A stretch of 64,000 nucleotides of DNA from NCBI GenBank assembly GCA_964423425.1, contig CAYRES010000013.1, positions 1-64,000 on the forward strand, written 5' to 3'. Shown in pieces: positions 1 to 8,360 of this stretch (position 1 is its first letter; each line of letters begins with the position of its first letter). This DNA is from CAYRES01 sp964423425. Its GTDB lineage: Bacteria; Actinomycetota; Thermoleophilia; RBG-16-64-13. The translations under genes and the position numbers were made by a program. The notes under the pieces are model-generated. The model did no database searches. It was not told the origin of the DNA and saw only the letters and a list, made by a program, of their open reading frames with translations.

Positions 1-208
1 CGGGGGGCGACTTCACGATCCGCCGCGGCACCCCCCCGTCGGTCAGTTTCAATCCACGCCCCCGCGCGGGGGGCGACTTCGTGGTCGCTCTCTACACCGA
101 GGCCCGCCGGTTTCAATCCACGCCCCCGCGCGGGGGGCGACGCGGCAACACCGCCGATGCCCTAGAGCTACTCGAGGTTTCAATCCACGCCCCCGCGCGG
201 GGGGCGAC
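1..208 (-). CRISPR. Type I-C CRISPR array, leader-proximal end
   Basis: Three complete, identical 32-bp repeats lie at 46-77, 110-141 and 177-208, and the last 11 bases of a fourth are at 1-11, so the array continues off the left edge. Spacers are at 12-45 (34 nt), 78-109 (32 nt) and 142-176 (35 nt). On the minus strand the repeat begins GTCGCCCCCCGCGCGGGGGC and ends GGATTGAAAC, the typical type I-C form with a GC-rich hairpin and an AAAC 3' end. The cas genes lie on the minus strand at higher coordinates, so pre-crRNA should be transcribed leftward and repeat 177-208 is the leader-proximal one. Absence of repeat decay fits the young end of an array. Confidence 0.97.
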
Positions 209-395
209 CGCTTGCTTCACGATGCGCCTTCCATAGCCATGTTTACACGCCTCTTCCGCGAACCATCGTTGATGACACCGTTTCGCTGATGCGTGAGGAT
301 CCGGCTCCATGTCACAAACCCCTTTGGAATCACGTTCCTCCGCTTGCGCGAATTGACCAGAACTCCTGCGCTCGCTTGAGGTTCGCGGCAGACAG
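209..395 (-). promoter_or_regulatory. CRISPR leader
   Basis: This 187-bp gap between the cas2 stop and the first repeat is where a I-C leader is expected. It is less GC-rich than its surroundings and holds no convincing ORF. It should carry the array promoter and the integration-anchoring sequence next to repeat 177-208. I could not identify a good -35/-10 pair by eye, so the assignment rests on position. Confidence 0.7.
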
Positions 396-686
396 TCAGA
401 GCACCAGTGGACCGCTGAGATCCACCACTTCTTTGGCACCGTGATGCTCAATCCTTCGTTGGTAGTTGGCTCCCAAGAAATAGAACCTGAGGCTGTCCTC
501 CTTAGAGTCGTATTCATCAACGAGCCGTTGTTTCAGTCTGGCCCACTGCTCCGGGTCCACCAAACACTCGAACACAGAATTCTGGACTCTCTGCCCGTAA
601 TCCAGGCATGCCTTCGCTACTCGTCTCAACCGGCGCTCTCCTTCACGGTCCTTGGTGGAGACGTCGTAGCTAACGACCACCATCAT
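396..686 (-). CDS. cas2: CRISPR-associated endonuclease Cas2
   Basis: Cas2 forms the structural core of the Cas1-Cas2 spacer integrase. The 96-residue product starts MMVVVSYDVST, with the conserved beta-strand and Asp of the family, and has the usual length of I-C Cas2. The reading frame is open upstream to 791, but the start at 684-686 is preceded by AGGAGG and the extra upstream residues overlap the end of cas1 and resemble no Cas2. It is the last gene of the cas operon, 8 bp after cas1, and its Shine-Dalgarno sits at the cas1 stop codon. Confidence 0.95.
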   Translation of the reverse strand: MMVVVSYDVSTKDREGERRLRRVAKACLDYGQRVQNSVFECLVDPEQWARLKQRLVDEYDSKEDSLRFYFLGANYQRRIEHHGAKEVVDLSGPLVL

Positions 687-694
687 CGCTCCTC

Positions 695-1720
695 CTAGCG
701 CCAGAACAAGGGTGGATACGCATCCAGGTCCCCCCTCAATCTCCTTGATAGTAGAAGAGCCTGTATTCGCGGAACTGCGCCGACGGTGCACTTCTCATCC
801 AAGAAGGGGTGGCGAATCTCCTCGTTCTTTCGCTCCTGATAAGCGAGAAGAACCGTACGCCGGGTCTCTTCGTTCATGAATACGCCCCCAGTCTCCTGCC
901 GTTCAAATCCTCGCGGTCGCACCTGGCGCCGGTTGATCAATGTCAGCGCGAGTCGGTCGGCGACCACAGGACGAAGCTCCTCCATCATGTCAAGGCCAAG
1001 GCTGGGACGGCCGGGCCGGTCTCGATGCAAGAAGCCAACTTGCGGGTCCATTCCGACGGACTCCAGCGCGGAACGGATATCGTGGAGCAGAAGCACGTAG
1101 ATGAATGAGAGCAGCGCATTGACCTCGTCGCGAGGCGGCCTTCGTGTCCGACCCCCGAAGGGGAACTCGCTTGGGTCCCCCGTGATTAGGTGACGGAAAA
1201 CGCCGAAGTACGTTCGCGCTGCCTCCCCTTCGATCCCACGGATCGACTCCACTGAAGCGGCCTTCTCAGCTTGTTTCAAACTCGAGGCAAGAGCCGCTAC
1301 CGCAGGGGTCAAGGCCTCTCCATCTTCCGGGTGATCGCGGGCTGCGCGCTGGAGCACCACGCGACTATTTGCGACCTTGCCGAGCACGAATGCTCGCGCG
1401 AGCTCGGTGCTGCGGTCGGGGTCGTCTGCCCATCGATACTGGGTCCGCCGAAGACGAACGTTGCCCGACACGGGTCCTTCAACTCGAGCCAGGAACCTCC
1501 CACGCTCGGTGAGGAACGAGACGGCCACTCCGACCTCGGCGCAATGGGCCATGAGGAACGGGCTCACGGAAACGTTCCCGAAGCACACGATGCTCTCGAG
1601 AAGGTGGATAGGAACACGAAGCCGGATCTCCCTTTCCACCGAGACTACGACAGCTTCGCCGTCCTTCGCAAGCCACGCTCCTTGGGTGGTGACAAAGAGA
1701 CTGTTGAGGTGCTTCTTCAC
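695..1720 (-). CDS. cas1: CRISPR-associated endonuclease Cas1 (type I-C)
   Basis: Cas1 is the integrase subunit that inserts new spacers at the leader end of the array. The 341-residue protein has the family architecture: an N-terminal beta domain, then a helical catalytic domain with metal-ligand candidates E164 (in GIEGEAARTYF), H232 (in FLHRDRPGRPSLGLD) and D244/E247. Length matches I-C Cas1. Translation starts at a GTG overlapping the cas4 stop (TAGTG on the minus strand), so the two are coupled, as expected because Cas4 selects and trims prespacers for Cas1-Cas2. No catalytic residue appears lost. Confidence 0.96.
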   Translation of the reverse strand: MKKHLNSLFVTTQGAWLAKDGEAVVVSVEREIRLRVPIHLLESIVCFGNVSVSPFLMAHCAEVGVAVSFLTERGRFLARVEGPVSGNVRLRRTQYRWADDPDRSTELARAFVLGKVANSRVVLQRAARDHPEDGEALTPAVAALASSLKQAEKAASVESIRGIEGEAARTYFGVFRHLITGDPSEFPFGGRTRRPPRDEVNALLSFIYVLLLHDIRSALESVGMDPQVGFLHRDRPGRPSLGLDMMEELRPVVADRLALTLINRRQVRPRGFERQETGGVFMNEETRRTVLLAYQERKNEEIRHPFLDEKCTVGAVPRIQALLLSRRLRGDLDAYPPLFWR

Positions 1721-2439
1721 TACTGGATGCCCTCAAGACGCAGGGCTCGATTGATCTCGGCAGCGACGAACTGCTTAGCCGAGCGGCGGCGGCTCATGGC
1801 TCCTGGGACACAGAAGGTTGCCAGAGAGCACGACCGGCATTTCTCCTCCTCAACCGCGATCGGGGTCTCACCCCGCTCAACGAGTTCATGAAGCCGATAC
1901 GCCGCTTCGTGAGTCAAGGTACGCAGAGTCGGGCCGAACGCCACAGCCACACGGCGTTGTTGCTTTCCGTAGAATAGTGCGCCGGCTGGAACATGCACCC
2001 CGAGCATTTCCTCGAGGCAGAGTGCCTGGGCGCAGAGTTGGACCTCATCGGCCTGATGCGATTTTGGCCGACCCCGCTTGTACTCGACCGGGAATGGAGC
2101 CCATGAACCGGAGGCGCCCGCCAAATGGACACCGAGAGGTAGACTGTCCGGCTTCGGCCGCTGCAAGCCGGTTACCATGGAGAATTCGACGATATCCGCG
2201 GACCCAGATAGCCCCAGCTCAAAGGAGTGAAGCCATAGCCCCCGTACGACGATGAGGTCGCCCCGCTTCTCCCTCCGGGGGCCGACATCGTGCACCCGTC
2301 TGTGGCGATAAGAGCCCTCCACGGTCAGTGCGTTGTCGGCCCACACGTCTTCCACGTGGATAAGGGCGGCCTGGCGTTCACAGAAGACCAGATGCTGCAC
2401 CCCAGATAAGGGCAACAACTCCTCTTCCTCGAATCTCAT
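1720..2439 (-). CDS. cas4: CRISPR-associated exonuclease Cas4
   Basis: Cas4 is a RecB-like, 4Fe-4S exonuclease that processes prespacers and helps choose PAM orientation. The 239-residue protein carries the four cluster cysteines, C20 near the N-terminus and C201, C204, C210 near the C-terminus. It also carries the RecB nuclease residues: D82 in GSADIVEF, E119 and K121 in PVEYKRG, and the downstream Gln motif near Q134. It overlaps cas7 by 4 bp (ATGA) at its start and cas1 at its end. All recognisable active-site positions are intact. Confidence 0.94.
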   Translation of the reverse strand: MRFEEEELLPLSGVQHLVFCERQAALIHVEDVWADNALTVEGSYRHRRVHDVGPRREKRGDLIVVRGLWLHSFELGLSGSADIVEFSMVTGLQRPKPDSLPLGVHLAGASGSWAPFPVEYKRGRPKSHQADEVQLCAQALCLEEMLGVHVPAGALFYGKQQRRVAVAFGPTLRTLTHEAAYRLHELVERGETPIAVEEEKCRSCSLATFCVPGAMSRRRSAKQFVAAEINRALRLEGIQ

Positions 2440-3293
2440 GGCATCTGGAGTACTTCGATCCCCTCCGGTATCGCATGCTGTCTGATGGACAGCTCATAAT
2501 CATCGAAAGAGCGAGGCGCTTCGACCTCATTCTTAGGCTTCACAGAGACAGCTTCCAGTAACGCATGACTGGGTGCTACACCGAGTTCATTGGGGTGCCG
2601 GAACACTATCAGCCCTTTGCAGGACATGCTTCCCGCAGGTCTTGCAGCAGACTGGTCGAACTGAAAGGCATTCACCAGTGCCTCCCACGCCAGTTCCAGA
2701 TCATCTTCGGAAAACCCCGTCTGTTTGGCCAGAAACGGGTTGACGAACCCGGAGGCGACATACACCGCATACGGAACGGTGAACTTGCGACCCATGGTTC
2801 GCTCCTTCTCCAAGTCCCTCTCATTCGTGACCGAGCTACGGGTGATCGCGTGCTCCAGAGTCAAAATCGGCGTTGTGGAGCGGCCGAAAGAAATCTGGAT
2901 GGGGCCGCGCACTTGTCCACAATTAACCTCGGTTGTCATGACGGCGCCGAAGGTGCGGACATCCCAGAAGTTGTGGCACATGAACCCGGTGAGCTTGCGG
3001 GCCTTCTCGAGGTCCTTTGGAAGCCTCTTTGCCGTCGGCTTCTCCCCGATGTTTTCGTAGGCTTCTTCGTGGAGCCTGTTGAGTACTGCGCCTTCTGAAA
3101 AGTAGATGCGATATCCGCTCGTATCACTGCGGGTAAGGGAGACGTAGTTCCTCAGCTTCCTCTTGATACACACGTCGGTGACCAAGCCGTGCCCTGTCTC
3201 GGGGTCCACGCGGGGCAGGTTGCCTGCGTCGGGGTCGCCGTTCGGGTTGCCGTCCTTGACATCAAACACATAGACGAAGTCGTGGCGCTTCAT
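2436..3293 (-). CDS. cas7: Type I-C Cascade backbone protein Cas7 (Csd2)
   Basis: Cas7/Csd2 polymerises along the crRNA to form the backbone of the I-C effector. The 285-residue protein begins with the Csd2 signature FVYVFDVKDGNPNGDPDAGN, followed by a segment on specificity for the crRNA (LVTDVCIKRKLRNYV) and a Cas7 core with conserved TFGAVM. Length is normal for the family. Its ATG overlaps the cas8c stop by 4 bp (ATGA) and its stop overlaps cas4 in the same way, so expression should be coupled through the operon. Confidence 0.96.
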   Translation of the reverse strand: MKRHDFVYVFDVKDGNPNGDPDAGNLPRVDPETGHGLVTDVCIKRKLRNYVSLTRSDTSGYRIYFSEGAVLNRLHEEAYENIGEKPTAKRLPKDLEKARKLTGFMCHNFWDVRTFGAVMTTEVNCGQVRGPIQISFGRSTTPILTLEHAITRSSVTNERDLEKERTMGRKFTVPYAVYVASGFVNPFLAKQTGFSEDDLELAWEALVNAFQFDQSAARPAGSMSCKGLIVFRHPNELGVAPSHALLEAVSVKPKNEVEAPRSFDDYELSIRQHAIPEGIEVLQMP

Positions 3294-3700
3294 ACGGTGC
3301 TCCTCTCTGCCGGTGATTGCTCGCCCAAGTCAGCGCTCAGCGTTCTCCCCTCTTTGGGGCGATACAGATCGTTCATCTGATGATAGTAGCCAAGCGCAAA
3401 CAGGCCCTGCTCCTGCAACACAAAGTGTGTAGGGAACCTCTCGACGGGGTTGAGGATGTCTTGTACGAGTCTCTCCCGGGCGATCTTCCGACCACCTTCG
3501 AGCTTTGCAAGATGGTGTTGGTATGTACGCAAGAGCCGGGGGAATGCGGTTGCGGGAGTGGTTGACGCTGAACTGTAGAAGCGATCGCGAATAGTGGCAC
3601 CGATCCCTCCTCCCGACGCATCCGCCTGCGTCTTCTCCAAGACCGCGAACAGTCGTCCCAGTCGATATGCGGGATCCACTCTGGAGCCATCCAAGCTCAC
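3290..3700 (-). CDS. cas11c: Cas11c small subunit from an internal cas8c start
   Basis: In characterised I-C systems the small subunit Cas11c is made by independent translation from within cas8c. Here a near-perfect Shine-Dalgarno, AAAGGAGGT (complement of 3705-3713), lies 4 nt upstream of an in-frame GTG at 3698-3700. This start yields a 136-residue product beginning MSLDGSRVDPAYRLGRL, mostly helical in composition and about the size of known Cas11c (roughly 14-15 kDa). No gene for a separate small subunit exists in the operon. The sequence signal is direct; production of the protein is inference. Confidence 0.75.
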   Translation of the reverse strand: MSLDGSRVDPAYRLGRLFAVLEKTQADASGGGIGATIRDRFYSSASTTPATAFPRLLRTYQHHLAKLEGGRKIARERLVQDILNPVERFPTHFVLQEQGLFALGYYHQMNDLYRPKEGRTLSADLGEQSPAERSTV

Positions 3701-5083
3701 CGGGACCTCCTTTCCAAGGTTTCGCACGAGGTAGCCTTTGATCACACAAGCCCGCGGGTAGTTGATGGTTCGGTCGGCGGCGATGCGGCGTATTATCGCC
3801 TGAAAGAGACCTGAGGGGTAACGTCCTCCCGCCACAATAGCCTGGACAAGGAGGCCGTCGAGTACTGGGGGGATGTCCTTGGGATCTCGCGCCGTTTGAC
3901 GCAGAAGCAGGCGTGCGGACGGAAACTCCGGGTCAGGGTGGTTGGCATGCTCCCCCCACTGCCTCTCAACCCTTATGTCAGCGAAATGGCGCCGCAGGTT
4001 CTCAAGAAGCTGAGAGAGCGTGCCTTGATGGAAGAAGCGCACCACAATTCGGGCGGCGCTCGGAGAAAGGCCGAGGATATGGTAGCCGGTGGTGTCCGGC
4101 GAATCCTCAAGTTCCGCATAGGCTTCCCGACCCGTCCGAAGGGCGCGTATGAACGCGCTGAGCTTCTCTCGCAGGACCTCATCCTGAGTCTCCGTATCTA
4201 GAAAGGAAGTAGAACCCTTCGAAGCGAACTCCAAGAAGACGTCCTCAGTGACAGTCGGGCTGTTGGTCCAGAAGACCACCGTACAGCCACCTACCACGAG
4301 CCGATGCTTGTTTCGCTGTGGTCCGTCCAGAAGCGCGTTGAGCGCCATGGTGTAGCGCTCCGCTGCACTCACGGACACCGGAGCGTTGAAACTCTGAGTC
4401 TTGCCATAGGATTCATAGGAGCCAAGATTGAAGCTGACAATGGCGCCACCTGTGGACTGGGCGCCTGCTACTCCCTTGATTGAAGGATGGAGTCTGGCCA
4501 AAGACGAGACATCTCCCGTGACGATGCATTGTCCCTCGGGCTCATCACCACCAGTGTAGAGCCCTGCCTCCCACCACTCCCTGACCCTCGGGTGATCGTG
4601 AACGAAACTTGTCTCACCTCGGATCTGGAACACGCCGAACCCATGACCTACCTCCTCGAGGATGTCACGGTGGTATGAGTCGGCTGGATCCCAGCGCTCA
4701 AGGAATCTGCACGCGGCCGAGTAGTGGGGCACATTCAACTCAGCATCCAGATCCAGATGTCGTTCCCGAAATGCCTCGAACGCCCGGACCGCCCGCTCGG
4801 GCTTCTGCAGGTCGTAGCCCAACAGGTACGCACAGTTGTCCCACAGAAAGCACGGGTTCAGGCCCGACCCGGTCTTCTTGGCCCCTCCTGGCACAAGAAC
4901 CCTACGCGCCCTGAACTGGCTTCCGTCTCGAATACGAGCGTCTTCGATAGCGTTGAGTGAGCCATCTGGTTCGAGCACAACAACAAACGAAACCCGTTGA
5001 TAGCTGTAGCCAGTAGGAGCGATGCCATACTCAGGATCCGACACTAGTCGATCATATAGCTCGTAGAGGGCACGCAGTACCAT
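3290..5083 (-). CDS. cas8c: Type I-C Cascade large subunit Cas8c (Csd1)
   Basis: Cas8c (Csd1) recognises the PAM and initiates R-loop formation in the I-C effector. The 597-residue protein starts MVLRALYELYDRLVSD, and has the Csd1-typical segments NPCFLWDNCAYLLGYD and VSFNLGSYESYGKTQSFNAP. Size agrees with the family (about 570-620). It starts 3 bp after the cas5c stop and overlaps cas7 by 4 bp. Its last 136 codons are predicted to be translated separately as Cas11c (see that entry). Confidence 0.95.
   Translation of the reverse strand: MVLRALYELYDRLVSDPEYGIAPTGYSYQRVSFVVVLEPDGSLNAIEDARIRDGSQFRARRVLVPGGAKKTGSGLNPCFLWDNCAYLLGYDLQKPERAVRAFEAFRERHLDLDAELNVPHYSAACRFLERWDPADSYHRDILEEVGHGFGVFQIRGETSFVHDHPRVREWWEAGLYTGGDEPEGQCIVTGDVSSLARLHPSIKGVAGAQSTGGAIVSFNLGSYESYGKTQSFNAPVSVSAAERYTMALNALLDGPQRNKHRLVVGGCTVVFWTNSPTVTEDVFLEFASKGSTSFLDTETQDEVLREKLSAFIRALRTGREAYAELEDSPDTTGYHILGLSPSAARIVVRFFHQGTLSQLLENLRRHFADIRVERQWGEHANHPDPEFPSARLLLRQTARDPKDIPPVLDGLLVQAIVAGGRYPSGLFQAIIRRIAADRTINYPRACVIKGYLVRNLGKEVPVSLDGSRVDPAYRLGRLFAVLEKTQADASGGGIGATIRDRFYSSASTTPATAFPRLLRTYQHHLAKLEGGRKIARERLVQDILNPVERFPTHFVLQEQGLFALGYYHQMNDLYRPKEGRTLSADLGEQSPAERSTV
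3705..3713 (-). promoter_or_regulatory. Internal Shine-Dalgarno for cas11c
   Basis: The minus strand reads AAAGGAGGT, complementary to the 16S 3' end over eight bases, placed 4 nt before a GTG in the cas8c frame. It is stronger than most gene-start signals in this window although it lies inside a coding region, which argues for selection to retain it. Confidence 0.75.
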
Positions 5084-5086
5084 GGC

Positions 5087-5824
5087 TCACCCCCTCGTTT
5101 CCCGGAGTGCAGGCACCTCGATGACACCGTCGGTCATGAGCGGGCAGAAGAAGCGAGGGCTTGCCTCCAAGCGTCGTCCACGGTTGCTCTCCACCACAGA
5201 ACCCTTAGGATCCGGGCGGAAGTCTACATCCCACAGCATGTACCCGAGAGACCTCGGTGAACCCCGAAGCTCCTCAGGGGGCGGAGGGAACGACTCGTTC
5301 TCCCCCAGCAGCCGGAAGAAGGCAGGGAACTCCCGGCACCCCAGGTAGGGGTGATGGAAATACTGGCCCTGAGAGGCACGGCGCTTGAACATCTCCAAGT
5401 GCTTTGCCTCGGGATGTGAGAGGGGAACACCCCGATTGTCAACCGTCTTGAGAGACTGAACATGTGCCTCGATGCCGTACCGCACGTCGCGCAGAATCAT
5501 CCCTGCCCGCTGCTGGCGATGCGCTTCAACCGCAATGCCAAGGTTCCCGTGGCCTGTCCGTATGGCGTTTCCGACCCCGGTATGGCCCTTCACTGGGATC
5601 TTCGTATCGATCTCGTTACGGCGGACGTGGGTGAAGCGGATCGGGGCGAGCACACGTATCCTGTCGATGGCCCAGCGCATCTCGGGCTTCCAGTAGATAG
5701 CTTCCAAGATACCTCTCGCTGCGCTGGGAGTCATCACATCGTACGAGACCCGCTCTACTTTCATCTCCGGCCTGTTGAATGAGGCATAGTTTCCCCATAC
5801 CTCTAAACGGACTCCGTATGCCAT
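5087..5824 (-). CDS. cas5c: Type I-C crRNA endonuclease Cas5c (Cas5d)
   Basis: In type I-C, which lacks Cas6, Cas5c cleaves the pre-crRNA and stays bound to the 5' handle. The 245-residue protein has the Cas5 N-terminal RAMP strand (GVRLEVWGNYASFNRPE), the conserved MTPSAARGILEAIYWKPEM block with Y44 at the position of a known catalytic Tyr, and the C-terminal QYFHHPYLGCREF signature. A good Shine-Dalgarno (AAGGAGGT) precedes its ATG. It lies 16 bp after cas3 and 3 bp before cas8c. Exact assignment of the other catalytic residues was not attempted. Confidence 0.95.
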   Translation of the reverse strand: MAYGVRLEVWGNYASFNRPEMKVERVSYDVMTPSAARGILEAIYWKPEMRWAIDRIRVLAPIRFTHVRRNEIDTKIPVKGHTGVGNAIRTGHGNLGIAVEAHRQQRAGMILRDVRYGIEAHVQSLKTVDNRGVPLSHPEAKHLEMFKRRASQGQYFHHPYLGCREFPAFFRLLGENESFPPPPEELRGSPRSLGYMLWDVDFRPDPKGSVVESNRGRRLEASPRFFCPLMTDGVIEVPALRETRG

Positions 5825-5840
5825 GCCACCTCCTTGGGTT

Positions 5841-8138
5841 TCAAATGATGAAGCTATCTGCGCTGTAGTCGTCTCGATCGAGATTGAGGCCTAGTTGCGG
5901 GTCGTAGTGAAGGTCTGGGCTTACCAGCAAGGGGTAGCGGTCGTGCAGCAGATTGATGCTCCGCCCCAGGTGTCGCTGCCAGATCCATTGGGGCACCTGC
6001 ACCGTATATCGCTGAAGCACGCGCAGCAGGCAAGTGTCGGGTGCGCCCTTCGTGAACCGCAGACGGTTGCACAAGGCCTGGCCTTCCTCCCCCCACGGGA
6101 TGATCACCGGCTGTCCCGAATCTTCAATGAGTCGGAATCTGTCTGAGATAGCCCGGAACGAGAACAAGAACGGCAGATCTCGACGATTCACGAGCCGGGT
6201 GTCTCTGATGAGCCCCTTCTCGTCCCACCGAGTTTGTTGATTCCAGTAGTACAGCTGGAAGTACCGCTCCGTCGCCTCTAACGATAAGGGATCGTCATAC
6301 AGTGGAGCCGTCAATTCACCCCCCAGCAGCTGATCCGTGATCTGACTGGTCTCTCGCAAGAAACGCTCCGAGTCTCTGTGCTCTGACCGGAATACGTAGG
6401 TGACGCCCGAATCCAGACGACCGTTCCGGTTGCATCTTCCTGCCGCTTGGGCGATGGCATCAAGGCCTGCCAAGCTTCGAAACACCACGGGGAAGTCAAC
6501 ATCTACGCCAGCCTCTATCAGTTGCGTGGAGATTACACAGCACGGTTCCCCGCAGTCGAGCCGTCGCCTCACATCTCTTATGACCCGGCTTCTGTGAGCT
6601 GGGCACATGGCAGCGCTAACATGAACTGCCCCTTCATGCTCCTTGACTCGCTCAAACAGGACACGGGCGTGATGGCGCGTGTTGACTATTGAGAGGACCC
6701 GCGGTTCGCCAACAATTCGCGTCGCCAACTCCTTATCATCGAGTGACCCCAGGTCCCGAACCTCGACCCGCTTCAGGGTCGCATACAGTCCGGGTGGATT
6801 CGGCATGATCTCTCGGACCCCCTCAAGCCCGATGGGAAATCCCTCACGTCGCCCGATGGCGGGTTGGGTGGCCGTGCAGAGGACGACCGAGGATAGATAG
6901 TTGACAGAGAGCTCACGCAGCGCGAGGAGGCACGGATGGAGGGAATCCACCGGGAGCTTCTGAGCTTCATCCAGAATGATGACCGAGCTGGCCAAGTTGT
7001 GCAGCTTCCGGCAGCGGCTCGGACGATTCGCGAAGAGCGACTCGTAGAATTGCACGGACGTGGTCACGATCAGGGGCGCCTCCCAGTTCTCCGCCGCGAG
7101 CCTGCTTCCCATACTCTCCGTGCCAACATCGAGAGCACTATGATGCTCTACAACCGGATCCGGGATGCCGGTCAGGGGAGCAAAGACCTTGCGGAATTCT
7201 TCGGCATTCTGCTCGATGATGCTGGTGAACGGGATGACGTAGATGATGCGTCGCAGGCCGTGAATCTGCGCATGCCGCAACGCAAAGGCGAGCGAGGACA
7301 GCGTCTTTCCGCCTCCGGTAGGGACAGTGAGCGAGAATAGCCCGGGTTCGAGGGGGCCCGCGTCAAGGCATGCCTCACGCACCTTCCGTCGTTCCGCGTC
7401 CACTGGTGTGGACGCCTCTGCCAGCTCTCCAACGTACCGATCGAGCATGTCGGCCATATGTCGGAGCACGTCATCGGGCCACCGCGGACGGCGCGCATGC
7501 TTCGCAGGGTCCATGAACCTTTCGGTGTCAAGGAAGTCGGCATCCACAAGGCACGAAAACAGCATGCGGCAGAAGAAGGCGAAGGTGAAGGCGGTCTCCT
7601 CAGGGGCCTCGGCCCTACGATCCAACGCGCGTCGAAGAGCAGCCGGCAGCGTCGCCGGAGGAACATCGAAACACGTTGCAGCAAGACCGTGCTCCCAAGG
7701 CTCCACACGTTTGCGGAGCCTCTTGTCCAGACAAGCTCCGTCCGATATGCCGTCGAGCAGGCCAGCGTGGTGGCCTGCTATCGGATAGGCAAGTAGATGA
7801 CCGAGGACTCCAGCAACCGACACCGCATGCTGAGCTCCGGCGCTTGTGTGATCCGTCTTTGTGACAGTGACTGGATCGTTTTCCCACAACTCCGCTTCGT
7901 CGTTGTGGTAGTCGCCTTGGGCTTCCAAGTAGGATTGAAACGCCTCAGCGAACTTGCCGAGATCGTGCCACAGACCAGCGAGGTATCCCCACTCCTTCGC
8001 CCCGAAGATCTCGGCGAAAGCACCAGCAAGGCTGGCGACGTTCAGAAGATGCTCTCTGAGTGGCTGCCACTCTAACGGCGGCCGGTTTCGCAGGGTGTGG
8101 GCGTAGTATGGAGCGCCTCTGTGGTCACAGCTCGGCAC
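5841..8138 (-). CDS. cas3: CRISPR-associated nuclease-helicase Cas3
   Basis: Cas3 is recruited to the Cascade R-loop, unwinds target DNA and degrades it. The 765-residue protein has an N-terminal HD nuclease domain (H30, then H58-D59 in GLWHDLGKF) followed by a superfamily-2 helicase with Walker A PTGGGKT, DEAQ box IILDEAQKLP and motif VI QAAGRCNRNG. The fused HD-helicase layout and length are those of I-C Cas3. The start is GTG at 8136-8138, leading directly into the conserved PYYAHT region. It is the first gene of the operon; the 222-bp upstream gap contains a TACACT-like -10 without a clear -35. Confidence 0.96.
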   Translation of the reverse strand: MPSCDHRGAPYYAHTLRNRPPLEWQPLREHLLNVASLAGAFAEIFGAKEWGYLAGLWHDLGKFAEAFQSYLEAQGDYHNDEAELWENDPVTVTKTDHTSAGAQHAVSVAGVLGHLLAYPIAGHHAGLLDGISDGACLDKRLRKRVEPWEHGLAATCFDVPPATLPAALRRALDRRAEAPEETAFTFAFFCRMLFSCLVDADFLDTERFMDPAKHARRPRWPDDVLRHMADMLDRYVGELAEASTPVDAERRKVREACLDAGPLEPGLFSLTVPTGGGKTLSSLAFALRHAQIHGLRRIIYVIPFTSIIEQNAEEFRKVFAPLTGIPDPVVEHHSALDVGTESMGSRLAAENWEAPLIVTTSVQFYESLFANRPSRCRKLHNLASSVIILDEAQKLPVDSLHPCLLALRELSVNYLSSVVLCTATQPAIGRREGFPIGLEGVREIMPNPPGLYATLKRVEVRDLGSLDDKELATRIVGEPRVLSIVNTRHHARVLFERVKEHEGAVHVSAAMCPAHRSRVIRDVRRRLDCGEPCCVISTQLIEAGVDVDFPVVFRSLAGLDAIAQAAGRCNRNGRLDSGVTYVFRSEHRDSERFLRETSQITDQLLGGELTAPLYDDPLSLEATERYFQLYYWNQQTRWDEKGLIRDTRLVNRRDLPFLFSFRAISDRFRLIEDSGQPVIIPWGEEGQALCNRLRFTKGAPDTCLLRVLQRYTVQVPQWIWQRHLGRSINLLHDRYPLLVSPDLHYDPQLGLNLDRDDYSADSFII

Positions 8139-8360
8139 TTGGCATCAACTCACTCTCGCAGAAGAGAAACGGGGCTGCTTCAACAGCGCAACGACTGGAG
8201 CCACCCCGGTTCGATCGCAGTTCGCGAGCCCGCGCTGTGAGATGCAACGCAGGAAGAGGGCACTGCTCGATGCCACGGGTCTTACCATGATTGCAGTGTA
8301 GCGGTTGGATCGGACGGAACAGATGAAGCAGTGGGTGATCTCAGCAGTCGAAGCGTGCGG

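Noticed and set aside
441..698. Plus-strand ORF opposite cas2
   Set aside because: It lies entirely over cas2 on the other strand and shows no family similarity.
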